Origin: Symbiodinium natans
Taxonomy: Eukaryota > Sar > Dinophyceae > Suessiales > Symbiodiniaceae
Direction: 5' to 3'
Assembly: GCA_905221605.1 (NCBI GenBank)
Contig: CAJNDS010002834.1
Location: 687,174 to 751,173 of the forward strand
Length of the DNA stretch: 64,000 nt
Shown: one piece after another, positions 40,692 to 50,536 of the stretch
How positions within the stretch are numbered: position 1 is the stretch's first letter
How the letters are laid out: every line of letters begins with the position of its first letter
Made by a program: the position numbers and the translations under genes
Notes under the pieces: generated by a model
What the model was told of the DNA's origin: nothing
Seen by the model: the letters and a program-made list of their open reading frames with translations, nothing else
Database searches by the model: none

Positions 40692-40902
40692 GGGGGGGGT
40701 TTAGGGTTTAGGGTTTAGGGTGTGAGAGAGGAGAACTCGAAGCCTTGTACCATAAAGCCCAAGCCGGGGTAATGCCGCTTTGAAAGAATAAGAGGTCGGA
40801 CCCGACACCGGGCTTGGGGTTTGGGGTTTGGGGGTTTGGGGGTTTGGGGGTTTGGGGGTTTGGGGGTTAGGGTTTAGGGTCTAGGGTTTAGGGTTTAGGG
40901 CC
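40692..40902 (+). repeat. TTTAGGG groups and TTTGGGGG block
   Basis: Units at 40,692-40,722, then a uniform block of about six TTTGGGGG 8-mers (40,815-40,866), then canonical units. Confidence 0.9.
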
Positions 40903-40941
40903 ATGTAACTATACCCTTAGGGGCAGTACTAGTTGGGAAGA

Positions 40942-41193
40942 CCCTAAACCCTAAACCCTAAACCCTAAACCCTAAACCCTAAACCCTAAACGTTTGTGAA
41001 GAGAGGTGCTGCGTCTTCCCTGGGCATGCCAATTCTCTTTATCAGCGGGATACTGGTGCCCATCGTCGGGGGCCACACCGTTATCGGCTTGTAGGCCTAA
41101 ACCCTAAACCCTAAACCCTAAACCCTAAACCCTAAACCCTAAACCCTAAACCCTAAACCCTAAACCCTAAACCCTAAACCCTAAACCTTAACC
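40942..41193 (-). repeat. Two CCCTAAA arrays
   Basis: 40,942-40,991 (about seven units) and 41,096-41,193 (about thirteen). A further one is at 41,294-41,356. Confidence 0.94.
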
Positions 41194-41488
41194 CCCAGAC
41201 GTCTGGATGTCTAGGTCTTTGGGGTTCTAGGGTTTGGGGCTGAGGGAATTTACGGGTGCAGGGTGTCAGGGGCCGTTACCTGGATCCGAAGTTCCCTAAA
41301 CCCTAAACCTTAAACCCTAAACCCTAAACCCTAAACCCCAAACCCTAAACCCTAGAACCCTTATCCCGTTGGAGCTTGTTTGGTTGTTGTTAGATACCTC
41401 CACGAATGTGCGAAATCCCAAGCCGGCCCGAGTCGGCTGCTAAACAGCGCAATTCATCGCAACGATCCATGGGGTTCAGGGTTTAGGG

Positions 41489-42220
41489 TTGAGGATAGGC
41501 CACAGTCAAATCATATTATCTATACACGCAAACCAAGACAGTACAAAGACTGAGTTTTCGACAAGAAACCGTCAGGTGTCATGCAATGACATCGGTCTCC
41601 AAGAAGACCAGAAACCATCATGCATTCAAATCGATCCCCGAGAAGACAAGAAACCGTCGTGCAACGGCATCCGCGGAGAAGACAAGAAACTCACCATGCA
41701 ATGAAGTCGTTCTTTGAGAAGGCAAGGAACCGTTGTGCAACGCTACTGCCTATAGGAATGAAGACAGCTCGTATGTCTTTCGACAAGACAGGAGATAGAA
41801 GAGCTGATGTAGCTCTTCCGCCTCTTACTAGGACTTCTCCAGCTGTTAATAAAGTCGTTACAGGGAACCCAGGATCCGAGGTCGAACTTTGTCCTCGAAA
41901 TGGATGGGATGGTGGGCGGGGAAGCAGCTGGAATGGGTTTGGAAGGTGTTGGGGGACCGTGTGAAAAAGATAGATTCGGATCTGCTTTATCTGCTTTAGG
42001 AGCTCGGCAACTCTTCTAGGTTTTGCGAATAGCCAGGGACTTTTTGATTCTGGTTGAAGGAGCTCTCTCATTCCCTGTCAAGAAGTAAGAAAAGCACAAG
42101 TAGAGCCCAGGCAGATGGGCTCCGAAATCCAAGATATAAAAAAAAAAAAGCAAATTCAGAGCTCTCGGATTCCAGCAGGGTGTTGCGCGTATCCGTCTGC
42201 TGACTATGCTGTTTAGGGGT
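41489..42220. other. Array-free segment of unknown origin
   Basis: About 730 bp with balanced composition, no telomeric units, and several 100-codon frames on both strands (for example the minus frame 41,691-42,071). Its texture differs from the neighbours and could be organellar or otherwise imported, but no gene is recognised. It includes an A12 run near 42,138. Confidence 0.35.
41559..41750 (+). repeat. Imperfect tandem repeat around GACAAGAAACCGTC
   Basis: GACAAGAAACC-like cores start at 41,560, 41,606, 41,645, 41,681 and 41,722 (spacing 46, 39, 36 and 41 bp), each followed by a TGCAA-like word. A plus frame through part of it reads EDQKPSC, EDKKPSC, EDKKLTM in series. Whether it was ever translated is unknown. 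Confidence 0.75.
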
Positions 42221-42272
42221 TTGGGCGTTTCGGGTGGCCGGGGAAGGTTTTAGGGCATTTTAGGGCGAGCTT

Positions 42273-42378
42273 GGTAGCCCGGTGGTACCCTTCATCCTTT
42301 TTGTTGGTTCTGGGTTCCCTTATACAGTACCCAAATCCAAAAAGGGTGCCCTGATTAAGATGGGGCTCATGGGCTACC
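42273..42378. mobile_element. Family C element, no telomeric insert (C1)
   Basis: GGTAGCCCGGTGGTACCC at the left and CATGGGCTACC at the right. The interior holds TTGTTGGTTCTGGGTTCCCT and AAAAAGGGTGCCCT. It serves as an array-free reference for C4 and C5. Confidence 0.75.
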
Positions 42379-42480
42379 ACGCGGTGAAGTGAGGTCGGAA
42401 ACGCTGCCGAGCACGCAGCCGCAGTGGTGTGGCTTTGTCAGAATCAGGCGTTTTGTGGCTAGAGGTTCATAGGATTTCAG

Positions 42481-42532
42481 AACCCTAAACCCTAAACCCT
42501 AAACCCTAAACCCTAAACCCTAAACCCTAAAT
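42481..42532 (-). repeat. CCCTAAA array
   Basis: About seven units. Confidence 0.93.
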
Positions 42533-42693
42533 CCTTCGAGGTTTTGTGGGTTGTCCTGTTCCGTCCTTTAGGCTGACAGGCTCAGGACTCAAGCTTGGGC
42601 TGAGGCCCCAAAGCCTGTAAGCCGCGGGTTGCAAGCAACCAACCCCAGATTCTGAACCCTGATCGACGAAAGCCTCCCCCCCCTCGGTTTGTT

Positions 42694-42761
42694 AGGGTTT
42701 AGGGTTTAGGGTTTAGGGTTTAGGGTTTAGGGTTTAGGGTTTAGGGTTTAGGGTTTAGGGT
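42694..42761 (+). repeat. TTTAGGG array
   Basis: About ten clean units. Confidence 0.94.
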
Positions 42762-42939
42762 ACGACGTGCCCGATGGTTGTGGGACTTTGGGTGTCGGGG
42801 TTGACAAGCACCCAAAAGCCGCTGCGAAACTCAGGTTCGCATACAGAAATAAGATGGAGTCCGCGCCTCAATCGCCGGGGGGATGATCAAGGCGGCATGT
42901 GGGGATTTGGGGCTTCGGGTTTGGGACTTCGGGTTTAGG

Positions 42940-43064
42940 GCTGAGTCAGGGTCTAGGGTTTAGGTCTTAGGGTTTAGGGTTTAGGGTCTAGGGTCTAGGG
43001 TTTAGGGTTTAGGGTTTAGGGTTTAGGGTTTGGGGTTTAGGGTTTAGGGTTTAGGGTTTAGGAT
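42940..43064 (+). repeat. TTTAGGG array with TCTAGGG variants
   Basis: About seventeen units, left part degenerate. Confidence 0.92.
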
Positions 43065-43245
43065 GCGACAGGCCGAAGGAAGTAAGTCGAATGCAGCTGT
43101 CTCTGATTTTACCGTTAGATTGAACGCTTACATGGTCAGGGGTGCCCGATTTTAGGCAGGAACCCTAAACCCTAAACCCTACACCCTAAACCCTAAACCC
43201 TCGTCCTGAGCTCTCGTCCATGAGTCCCGGTCCCCTATATTGCGA

Positions 43246-43270
43246 CCCAGAGTAGCCCCTTGTTCTCTTT

Positions 43271-43301
<31 letters not shown>

Positions 43302-43370
43302 TGGGGGGTTGGGTTCCCTGTTAAGCCCTGTTTAAGCCCAAAAGGGCACCTCGCTTTTTCCTATCCGGGC
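43246..43370. mobile_element. Family C-like element with T-to-G tract
   Basis: ACCCAGAGTAGCCCCTTGTT, then about fourteen T, then about twenty G (43,269-43,311), then GGGTTCCCTGTTAAGCC and AAAAGGGCACCTC. The blocks match those at 540-650. Confidence 0.6.
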
Positions 43371-43386
43371 TTAATTAGGATTGAGG

Positions 43387-43442
43387 GCTAAACCCTAAAC
43401 CCTAAACCCTAAACCCTAAACCCTAAACCCTAAACCCTAAAA
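43387..43442 (-). repeat. CCCTAAA array
   Basis: About eight units. Confidence 0.93.
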
Positions 43443-43552
43443 CAAAATGGTGGCATTCAGCTTGTAGAAGTTTGCGTGTACGAACCAGGGTGAAGGGTCC
43501 AGCACGTCCAGCCACTCGGAGAGTTTCGAACCTTGTCTACCCAGGAAGTCAT

Positions 43553-43717
43553 TAGGGTTTAGGGTTTAGGGTTTAGGGTTTAGGGTTTAGGGTTTAGGGT
43601 TTAGGGTTTAGGGTTTAGGGTTTAGGGTTTAGGGTTTAGGGTTTAGGGTTTAGGGTTTAGGGTTTAGGGTTTAGGGTTTAGGGTTTAGGGTTTAGGGTTT
43701 AGGGTTTAGGGTTTGGG
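43553..43717 (+). repeat. Long clean TTTAGGG array
   Basis: About twenty-three perfect units. The lack of mutations suggests recent origin. Confidence 0.96.
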
Positions 43718-43984
43718 GGTAACCTAGGTCTAATAAGCCCCATACGCCCTACCGAACCCAATATACCCTATCAACCCCATAAACCCTTTGAACCCTATAA
43801 ACCCTATAAAGCCCCATATCCCCTACAAAACCCTAAACTCTATAATAAACCCCATACCCGAGAACCTGTAAACCCTAAATTAAGCTCTTGCTAGTGCATC
43901 TCCTTGCCGTCAGAAGAAATTGCCTTCGTAGTCCAAAACACTTTAGGCTTGTAGAGTCTAGGGCCTAAGGGTTTGGAGTTAGAG

Positions 43985-44092
43985 GTTCAGGGTTTAGGGT
44001 TTAGGGTTTCGGGCTTAGGGCTTAGGGCTTACGGTTTAGGGTTTAGGGATAAACCCTAAACCCGCAATCCTAAACCCCAAACCCTAAACCCC
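43985..44092. repeat. Head-to-head telomeric junction
   Basis: Degenerate TTTAGGG units switch to CCCTAAA at TTTAGGGATAAACCCTAAA (44,042-44,060). Degenerate CCCTATA/CCCTAAA text precedes this at 43,740-43,880. Confidence 0.85.
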
Positions 44093-44207
44093 CTTCTCGC
44101 TCGGATGATTCTTCCTCACCAAGGATCGCTCTGGGCAGTGCTGTCGGGTCAGCGGTGCAGATTTCTGCCGCCCAGCCGGGTTGTTGGGATGTCTGCTAGG
44201 GTGGACT

Positions 44208-44390
44208 TAGGGTTTAGGGTTTGGGCTTTAGGGTTTAGGGTTTAGGGATGTTTCGGGTTTAGGGGTTTAGGGGTTTAGGGGTTAGGGGTTTAGGGGTTTA
44301 GGGGTTTAGGGGTTTAGGGGTTTAGGGGTTTAGGGGTTTAGGGGTTTAGGGGTTTAGGGGTTTAGGGGTTTAGGGTTTAGGGTTTAGGGC
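44208..44390 (+). repeat. TTTAGGGG 8-mer array
   Basis: A few 7-mers, then about fifteen uniform TTTAGGGG 8-mers (44,255-44,372), then 7-mers again. Confidence 0.95.
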
Positions 44391-44703
44391 TTCTTGGGGT
44401 GAGGTTTTGGTTTTGGGCTTACGGTTTTGTTTTTGGCTTGGTGGTTAGGCTGCAGATTTGCCGTGGCAGATGTCAGGAGCATTTTTCTGAGGGTCCACGG
44501 GGACGGACAGTGGTTTAGGCTTTTGGGTTTGCCATATAGGGTTTAGGCTGTAGGGTTTAGGGTTTTGGGGTTTGGGGTGCACGGCTTTTTTCTCTCTCAA
44601 GGTTTAGGGCTCAGGGCTTCCAGCGCAATTAGGTTCAGAAAGCTGGGCGAAGTGCTTACGTTCCTTTGGGGGTGTGAGAGTCTGGTTGACGTGCAGAGCA
44701 GGC

Positions 44704-44880
44704 CACCCTAAACCCTAAACCCTAAACCCAGGCGTTGACTTCCAGACCCCAACCCTAAACCCTAAACCCTAAACCCTAAACCCTAAACCCTAAACCCTAA
44801 ACCCTAAAACCCTAAAACCCTAAAACCCTAAACCCAGGCGTCGACTTCCAGATCCCTAGACCCTAAACCCTCTGGCAGCC
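44704..44880 (-). repeat. CCCTAAA array bracketed by a direct repeat
   Basis: ACCCAGGCGTTGACTTCCAG (about 44,726-44,751) recurs as ACCCAGGCGTCGACTTCCAG (about 44,831-44,857). Between them are about eleven CCCTAAA units, the last three with an extra A. Confidence 0.85.
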
Positions 44881-45089
44881 CAGGTATTCGTCATACCTCT
44901 GTGCGTGGAGACCTCAGCCTGCGTGCATAGGGGCACTTGCGTACTCCACCTACACCTTAAGCAAGTGTAGCTACTTGGGAGTAGGGGTTCTAACCATGAA
45001 AAAAAGGTTTTTACAATGACAAGGGTTCCTTTAACAATGATAGTGGTTTAGTGGTTAACAATGATAGTGGTCTAGTGTTGCTGGCATTC

Positions 45090-45227
45090 GCTACATGGTC
45101 CCTTAATATTGTCCCTCACCTCCTGTAAAGGATTCTGAAGTATGGGCCCTGAATTGGCCTGTATAGGGTATATAAGGGGTACCATCATTGAGTCCCCATT
45201 TGGGCCCATACTAAGGGACCATGTAGC
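45090..45227. mobile_element. Family E inverted-repeat element, no telomeric insert (E1)
   Basis: GCTACATGGTCCCTTAATAT at the left and ACTAAGGGACCATGTAGC at the right. The interior includes TATAGGGTATATAAGGGGTA and GGGCCCATAC. It is the empty reference for E2 (opposite orientation). Confidence 0.8.
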
Positions 45228-45529
45228 AAGCCTAAGACACACCTTGGTATCATGAAATCCGGAACCCTATAAACCACAACAGAGAGCACTTTCCATGTGC
45301 TACCTGTTCCCTGGGATGTTGAAGTCCGAACCCTATAAACCATACATGTCTAACCTTATCCTATGAATCTTCCACTCCTTAACCCAAGTCCTGAAAACCC
45401 CATACCCTACAAGCCTTAAGATCTAAAAGCCCAAGCCCTACCAACCGTAAACTCCCAAACCCAAAACGAACACTCAAAAATGCACCATTTTGAAGCATTG
45501 AACCCCGAACCTTCCCAAAGCCCTAAAGC

Positions 45530-45615
45530 CCGAACCCCAAACCCTAAACCCTAAACCCGAAACCCTAAACCCTAAACCCTAAACCCTAAACCCTAAACCC
45601 TAAACCCTAAACCCC
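45530..45615 (-). repeat. CCCTAAA array
   Basis: About eleven units. The 45,228-45,530 stretch to its left is CCCTATAAACC-rich degenerate text without a gene. Confidence 0.92.
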
Positions 45616-45722
45616 TAACCAACCCATAGCCTTCTGAGGTTGTGCTTGGCTGGATGCTTGACAAGCCGCGACTTGCCATGCAGGGGTGCCATCAGGGCTC
45701 TTGAGTTCTAACCCTGAAGCCG

Positions 45723-45853
45723 TAGGGTTTAGGGTGTAGGGTGTAGGGTTTAGGGTTCAGGGTTCGGGTTTCAGGGTTCAGGGCTTAAGGGTTTGGGGTT
45801 TAGGGCTTGGGGTTTAGGGTGCTCTAAGGTTTAGGGCCCTAAACCCGGGTTTA
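45723..45853 (+). repeat. TTTAGGG array with perfect palindromic junction
   Basis: Degenerate units end in GTTTAGGGCCCTAAAC (45,829-45,844, perfect palindrome), then flip again through AAACCCGGGTTTA. This gives head-to-head and tail-to-tail joins within 25 bp. Confidence 0.85.
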
Positions 45854-46060
45854 GGTTCTGATTCGGGGGCACGGGGTGCTTGAGGTTCAGGATTTTTTGG
45901 GTGTTCGAGCTTACCGGGTTCTTAGTAGGGAATGCAAGCGGTAGGTGCCCCAGCGTGTCTTGAAAGGTTCTTGGTGGGTATGTACGGCACCTTTTTCCCT
46001 TTGAAGAACTCGCAATGCAAAATGCGCCCCTAAACCGTCATAGGCCTGCGGATATATGAT

Positions 46061-46170
46061 GGGAGTTTACGAAAATATTTAGGGGACCCCGAATATAGAC
46101 CCCCCCAAATAGTAGGATTCCCTCATCATAAGGACCCCAATAAGGCACCCCTAATCTCGTAAACCCCCCA
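46061..46170. mobile_element. Family D element (D2)
   Basis: GGGAGTTTACGAAAATAT at the left and CTCGTAAACCCCCCAT at the right. The interior CAAATAGTAGGATTCCCT and ATAAGGACCCCAATAAGG is shared with D1 and D5. Confidence 0.75.
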
Positions 46171-46430
46171 TATTTGCAGCCCTGACTAAATTGATCCCTT
46201 GCCCCGGTGGCAGTGCTGTAGGATCCATCATTGAAAACTTACATTCCTAGGGGCGGTTAAGGGTTTTTAGGACATGCAGTCAGAGGCTTGCTCCTTTAGG
46301 GGACCTGGGGGCTCTTTCCAATCATTTCCAACCCAGGAAAGCGCCCCCCCAACTTTTCCAATCCCCTGCGGGCCTTTGAAAGCCCCCAACAAAAACCCAA
46401 AAGGAACCCAAAACTTGGAATGGTTTGGGT
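46171..46430. other. Spacer without recognised gene
   Basis: Mixed sequence. A TTGGAAAG/CTTTCCAA-type wording (46,310-46,420) hints at an old foldback, but no clean ends are visible. Confidence 0.35.
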
Positions 46431-46431
46431 T

Positions 46432-46532
46432 TTGGGTTTAGGGTTTAGGGTTTAGGGCTTAGTAGGGATCGTCGTATCCCCCCTATTGTAGTCCCCAGAC
46501 AAGGACTCTTACTATAAGGGGGGAACATCCCA
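46432..46532. mobile_element. Partial family B element beside short TTTAGGG array (B4)
   Basis: The right arm AAGGACTCTTACTATAAGG and GGGGAACATCCCA are clear. The left arm is reduced to TAGGGATC...CCCCCTATT and stands next to TTTAGGG units (46,432-46,460), as if the left end was lost at the array. Confidence 0.55.
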
Positions 46533-47320
46533 GTAGCCATCCCAAGATGTTCGCCCTAAGCAGCTTCGCGATAAGCTACAAAAGAAATAAGATCCCAAAC
46601 AGTAACCCCCAAAAGAGCCTAAACTTTAAAGATTTGAGAGCTTAAGCTTTACAGTAAACTCCGAGTCTATCCCTATCCCCCCCTAAACTGTAAACCCTGC
46701 ACCCTAAACCTTAAGCCCGAAACCCTAATGATGTGGATGCCTAGCAGATTTTCAGGATGACGATGAACTTCCACTTCTTCGAGACGGCGACCATGCTTCT
46801 CACTTCCGTTTGCATCGCCATCGTCTTGATGGATGGGAAGGCGTCGCAGCCCAACTGTTAGGACCCTTTCATTTTCGAACTCAGGGGCCTATTCAATGTA
46901 GCCAGGGTTTAGGATCTAGGGGCCAATCGCTTTAGTCGGCACTTTTTGTGGGGGGGGGGGGGGGGCAGTGTTCATTTATAAACAGATCGGGGATGATATT
47001 GGTTTGTCCCGGTTTGGCTCCCAAACCTGGTTTAGGATGCAGTTTTAGGGTTCGGGTTCGAGTACCCCTTGCAGACGCATGATGAACAGCCCTGCTAAAT
47101 GGAAGAGGCTCCCGTGTTACACACAGAATAGTGGATGGCAGTGTCGCAAGTCTAGATTTTCTAGTGCCATGTGGAGGCCGAGTAGGCCCCATTCCCGTTC
47201 CCTTCTCAGCCCCTTTGAACCAAAGAAGGCCCTTTCTTATTCCTAGGTTCCTCTTGTGTCTAGTTTATGAACCCCGGGCTTATACCCTGAAGCCTAAATG
47301 CCCTCCCTAAACTCTATACC
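46533..47320. other. Spacer without recognised gene
   Basis: About 790 bp with a G run at 46,951-46,965 and scattered CCCTAAA words. The short minus frame at 46,932-47,192 shows no domain. Confidence 0.4.
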
Positions 47321-47323
47321 CAC

Positions 47324-47362
47324 CCTAAACCCTAAACCCTAAACCCTAAACCCTAAACCCTT
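47324..47362 (-). repeat. CCCTAAA array
   Basis: Five to six units. Confidence 0.92.
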
Positions 47363-47461
47363 GCAACTGAACGGCTTGGCTGGCGTTTTGAAAGGCGAAT
47401 TGGCTGAAAGGGGCCATGCTCATCCTCGGCTATGCGCTCATAGGCATCTCGGCATAGTTTC

Positions 47462-47535
47462 GGTTTAGGGTTGAGGGTTGAGGGTTGAGGGTTGAGGCTT
47501 GAGGGGGTTGAGGGTTGAGGGTTGAGGGTTTAGTT
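47462..47535 (+). repeat. TTGAGGG array
   Basis: About eight TTGAGGG units, another homogenised telomeric variant. Confidence 0.92.
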
Positions 47536-47945
47536 AGGGTTAAGGGTTATGGCTCGGGGTGGAACCTGTGCCAGGCACACGGTGTAAGACCAGGAGTTTT
47601 GAGGTTCCTGAGATGTCTGGTATCCGGCATCTCCCTTTGATAGGCTTCGTTCACCGCCCGTGGGTTCGAGAGAGTCATACCAGGAACCAGAGGGTTTAAA
47701 ACGGCCAACCGACAGAGGACAAGTCGCAGTATCTTTAGGGTTGTTAAGGGAGGGGGGGTTCAAGCGGGGTTAGGTACCCGGGAACCTTAGGGAAGATTAG
47801 GGAGCCTTAGCGCGTAGTGGGGAGTAGTCGGGAACCTTGGGTTACACACCCCCTCGAACCCCCCTCCCTTAAGAACCCGACAACATATCTCATCACAACT
47901 TCGAGGTTGAGGTTTCAGGTCCAAAGAACCCGAGATCGTTGCTAA

Positions 47946-48015
47946 TTGGGATCATAGGACCCCCCCTATGATAAACCCCTAGTAAGGGCTGTTCGTATAA
48001 GGGCGAACATCCCAA
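47946..48015. mobile_element. Family B element, shortened (B5)
   Basis: TTGGGATCATAGGACCCCC at the left and GGGCGAACATCCCAA at the right, with AGTAAGGGCTGTTCGTATAA matching B3. The left arm is partly lost. Confidence 0.65.
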
Positions 48016-48156
48016 GGCATATCATCATGAAGTCCCTTTGAGCCTCAAAACCCTAAAGCCCTTGAGCCCTGTGAAGTGTGCCCCACAACAGGGATCACGC
48101 CGCAGCCTCCCAAACCCGCCCCTCTTGACAGCCACTCCTTATTCGGAACATTTCGG

Positions 48157-48211
48157 GCCCTAAGCCCTAAACCCTAAACCCTAAACCCTAAACCCTAAAC
48201 CCTAAACCCTT
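48157..48211 (-). repeat. CCCTAAA array
   Basis: About seven units, followed by T6 and a G run (48,228-48,242). Confidence 0.92.
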
Positions 48212-48409
48212 CCCCATGTTTTTTTCTGGGGGGGGGGGGGGTGGTACTCCTTTGGGAAGGCTTCCGGTTCACAGCCCTCTGAGCCTTAAACGCTGTACGC
48301 CCTTAGGGCCGCCTGCAGGCCCATAGCCCGACCCTCTACCCCTCCTAGCATGATACTATCAACCCTGAACTCCTCCTCCCTATAACCCTTACACCCAAAA
48401 CCCTGAACA

Positions 48410-48428
48410 CCCCCCCCCCCCCCCCCCC
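48410..48428 (-). repeat. Poly-C run
   Basis: About nineteen C in degenerate CCCTAAA-like text. Confidence 0.9.
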
Positions 48429-48597
48429 TTCATCAAGAAACACCATCAACCCTGAACCCAAAACCCTAAACCCCTACACCCTAAATCGCCCTAAACCCAC
48501 TGAACCTGGTCAGGTGCCGGCTTCTGGGCGCACGCGGATCCTACGCAAATGTCGTAGAGCACAGAGAAAGGGACGTCCAAGCCCAGCTTCGAGTCCT

Positions 48598-48730
48598 CAG
48601 GGTTCAGGGTTGAGGGTTGATAGGGTTTAGGGTTTAGGGTTTAGGGTTTAGGGTTTAGGGTTTAGGGTTTAGGGTTTAGGGTTTAGGGTTTAGGGTTTAG
48701 GGTTTAGGGTTTAGGGTTTAGGGTTTAGGG
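48598..48730 (+). repeat. Long TTTAGGG array
   Basis: Three variant units, then about fifteen perfect units. Confidence 0.95.
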
Positions 48731-48944
48731 GATTTTGAAAGGATAATTCGTGTTTTTTCACGGTAGTTCGTGTTGAGGGTATCTAGGGCTCGAGCAGGAT
48801 GGACCACTTAGAGGGGTCGGGGGTGCCGAGGTTGAGCACTTTGGGGTTTGAGGCTTCAGTGCTTTGGGGTGTAGGGCTTGGAATTTAGCTTCTGGGAGTT
48901 AGGTGCTTGGGGTTTAGGGTTTGGGGGTTTGGGCTGCGACGTGT

Positions 48945-48977
48945 CCCTAAACCCTAAACCCTAAACCCTAAAACCCC
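48945..48977 (-). repeat. CCCTAAA array
   Basis: Four units. Confidence 0.88.
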
Positions 48978-49119
48978 GGTTTCCTCTCCACATGCTTTTT
49001 TTGGTCGACGGAGGCTCTGGCTATCCGGGCGCCTATGCCTTGGGCAGCCAGCACACAGGCCGCTTCAGATCAGGGTTATTTTCAGGAGTGAGCTAGAGTT
49101 TGGAAATATTCAAAAAAGT

Positions 49120-49191
49120 GTTTAGGGTTTAGGGTTTAGGGTTTAGGGTTTAGGGTTTAGGGTTTAGGGTTTAGGGTTTAGGGTTTAGGGC
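49120..49191 (+). repeat. TTTAGGG array
   Basis: About ten perfect units. A TA run follows at 49,207-49,232. Confidence 0.95.
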
Positions 49192-49423
49192 ATATAAAAG
49201 GTTGTTTATATATATATATATATATATATATTTGTGTGTGTATCTACTGTAGCTTATCTAAACTTAGCTCCTTTCTCGTTGCAGTGATAAACCCAGGGGG
49301 GGGGGGTGGATGGAAACTAGCCCCAAGAATTCTCCGTACTGAAACAACATCATCTGAGTCGAGGCTGTAGATTTGCCTTGCTCTGGGGGGGAGCTGTGAA
49401 CTGTAGCTGATGCTAAACTTGCT

Positions 49424-49545
49424 GGCTCATGGTACTTAGTAGCAAATTATAAGTGTACATATAACCCAAGTACTCATAGCCTAGGTAACTTATAATTGGG
49501 TTATAAGTACAGTTATAATAATTAGTTACTAAGTACCATGAACCT
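49424..49545. mobile_element. Family A element, no telomeric insert (A3)
   Basis: GGCTCATGGTACTTAGTAG and CTAAGTACCATGAACCT are inverted ends. The interior ATAACCCAAGTACTCATAG and AATTGGGTTATAAGTACAGT is itself palindromic. It is the array-free reference for A1. Confidence 0.8.
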
Positions 49546-49699
49546 CAAAGAAGAGGGAAAGAGGGTGATGACCACTGTGGAAGTTTGGAGTGCGTATCGC
49601 GCCAAAGATGTATCGCCTAAGGTTTACGGTCGATTTGCTTCAGGGGTTCGCCGGGAAACGCTACACTGCACCTGCACCTCGAAGCCTTACGTAAACCTG

Positions 49700-50025
49700 A
49701 CCCTAAAGCCCTAGACCCTAAATCCCTAAACCCAAAATTGCTAAACCCGAACTCCCGAAACCCGAAACCCTGACACCCTAGTTAAACCCCAAGCCTTAAA
49801 CCCTAAACCCCAAACCCCAAGCCCAGAACCCGAAAACCCTGAATCCCTGAAACGCCCATGCCATCCTTTCCGATCAGCTTACGCCGCAGCGACGGCCACG
49901 GCCTTCGGTGCCCTGGTGGGCTCCATCTCGTCCCTTGCCCTGTTGAGAGCTAGGAACCCCCTAAACCCTAAACCCGAAACCCGAAACCCTAAACCCTAAA
50001 CCTTAAACCCTAAACCTTAAACCCT
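49700..50025 (-). repeat. Degenerate CCCTAAA units
   Basis: Loose units at 49,700-49,850 and 49,955-50,025 around a GC-rich unique patch. Confidence 0.8.
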
Positions 50026-50214
50026 TCGGGTTGTTAAGATGCTGTGACACATAGGGTTTAGGGTTTAGGGGGTGAACCTGAGCCCTTGCGGTTTGGGTTT
50101 TAGGGTTCAGCCCTGCAGTACACATACAAGGCGCTCCCCCAAAAACCTGGAAAGCCTGTAGGCCTAGCAGCCAAGATCTGCTGACAGGGTCAGCCCAAAC
50201 GTCCTTCAAAAAGT

Positions 50215-50345
50215 GACCCCCTGCCCAAAAAATGCAAAAACAAATACATATACCAACATTATTATATGCTTATTTACAATTACGATTACAACAACACAAC
50301 ATAAACGCAACACAAACTCAAGCTAACTCTAAGCCCAGAGCCCTG
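50215..50345. other. A-rich spacer
   Basis: AACAACACAACATAAACGC-type sequence, AT-rich on one strand. No gene recognised. A GTGTGTGT run follows (50,345-50,375). Confidence 0.4.
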
Positions 50346-50381
50346 TGTGTGTGTCTCTGTGTGCTTTTTGTGTGTTTTCAA

Positions 50382-50450
50382 GCCCTAAACCCTAAGCCCT
50401 AAACCCTAAACCCTAAACCGTTTTTGATAAGGGGGGGGGGGGGGGGAGAA
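50382..50450. repeat. CCCTAAA array and poly-G run
   Basis: Five units, then about seventeen G (50,431-50,447). Confidence 0.9.
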
Positions 50451-50536
50451 GGGGGAGGTTTTGAGTAGAGACCTCTCCAAGGTGCTTCGGAGCCATGTTC
50501 GAAGGCCGGAATCGGGCTCAGGTTTGTTTTCGGGGG

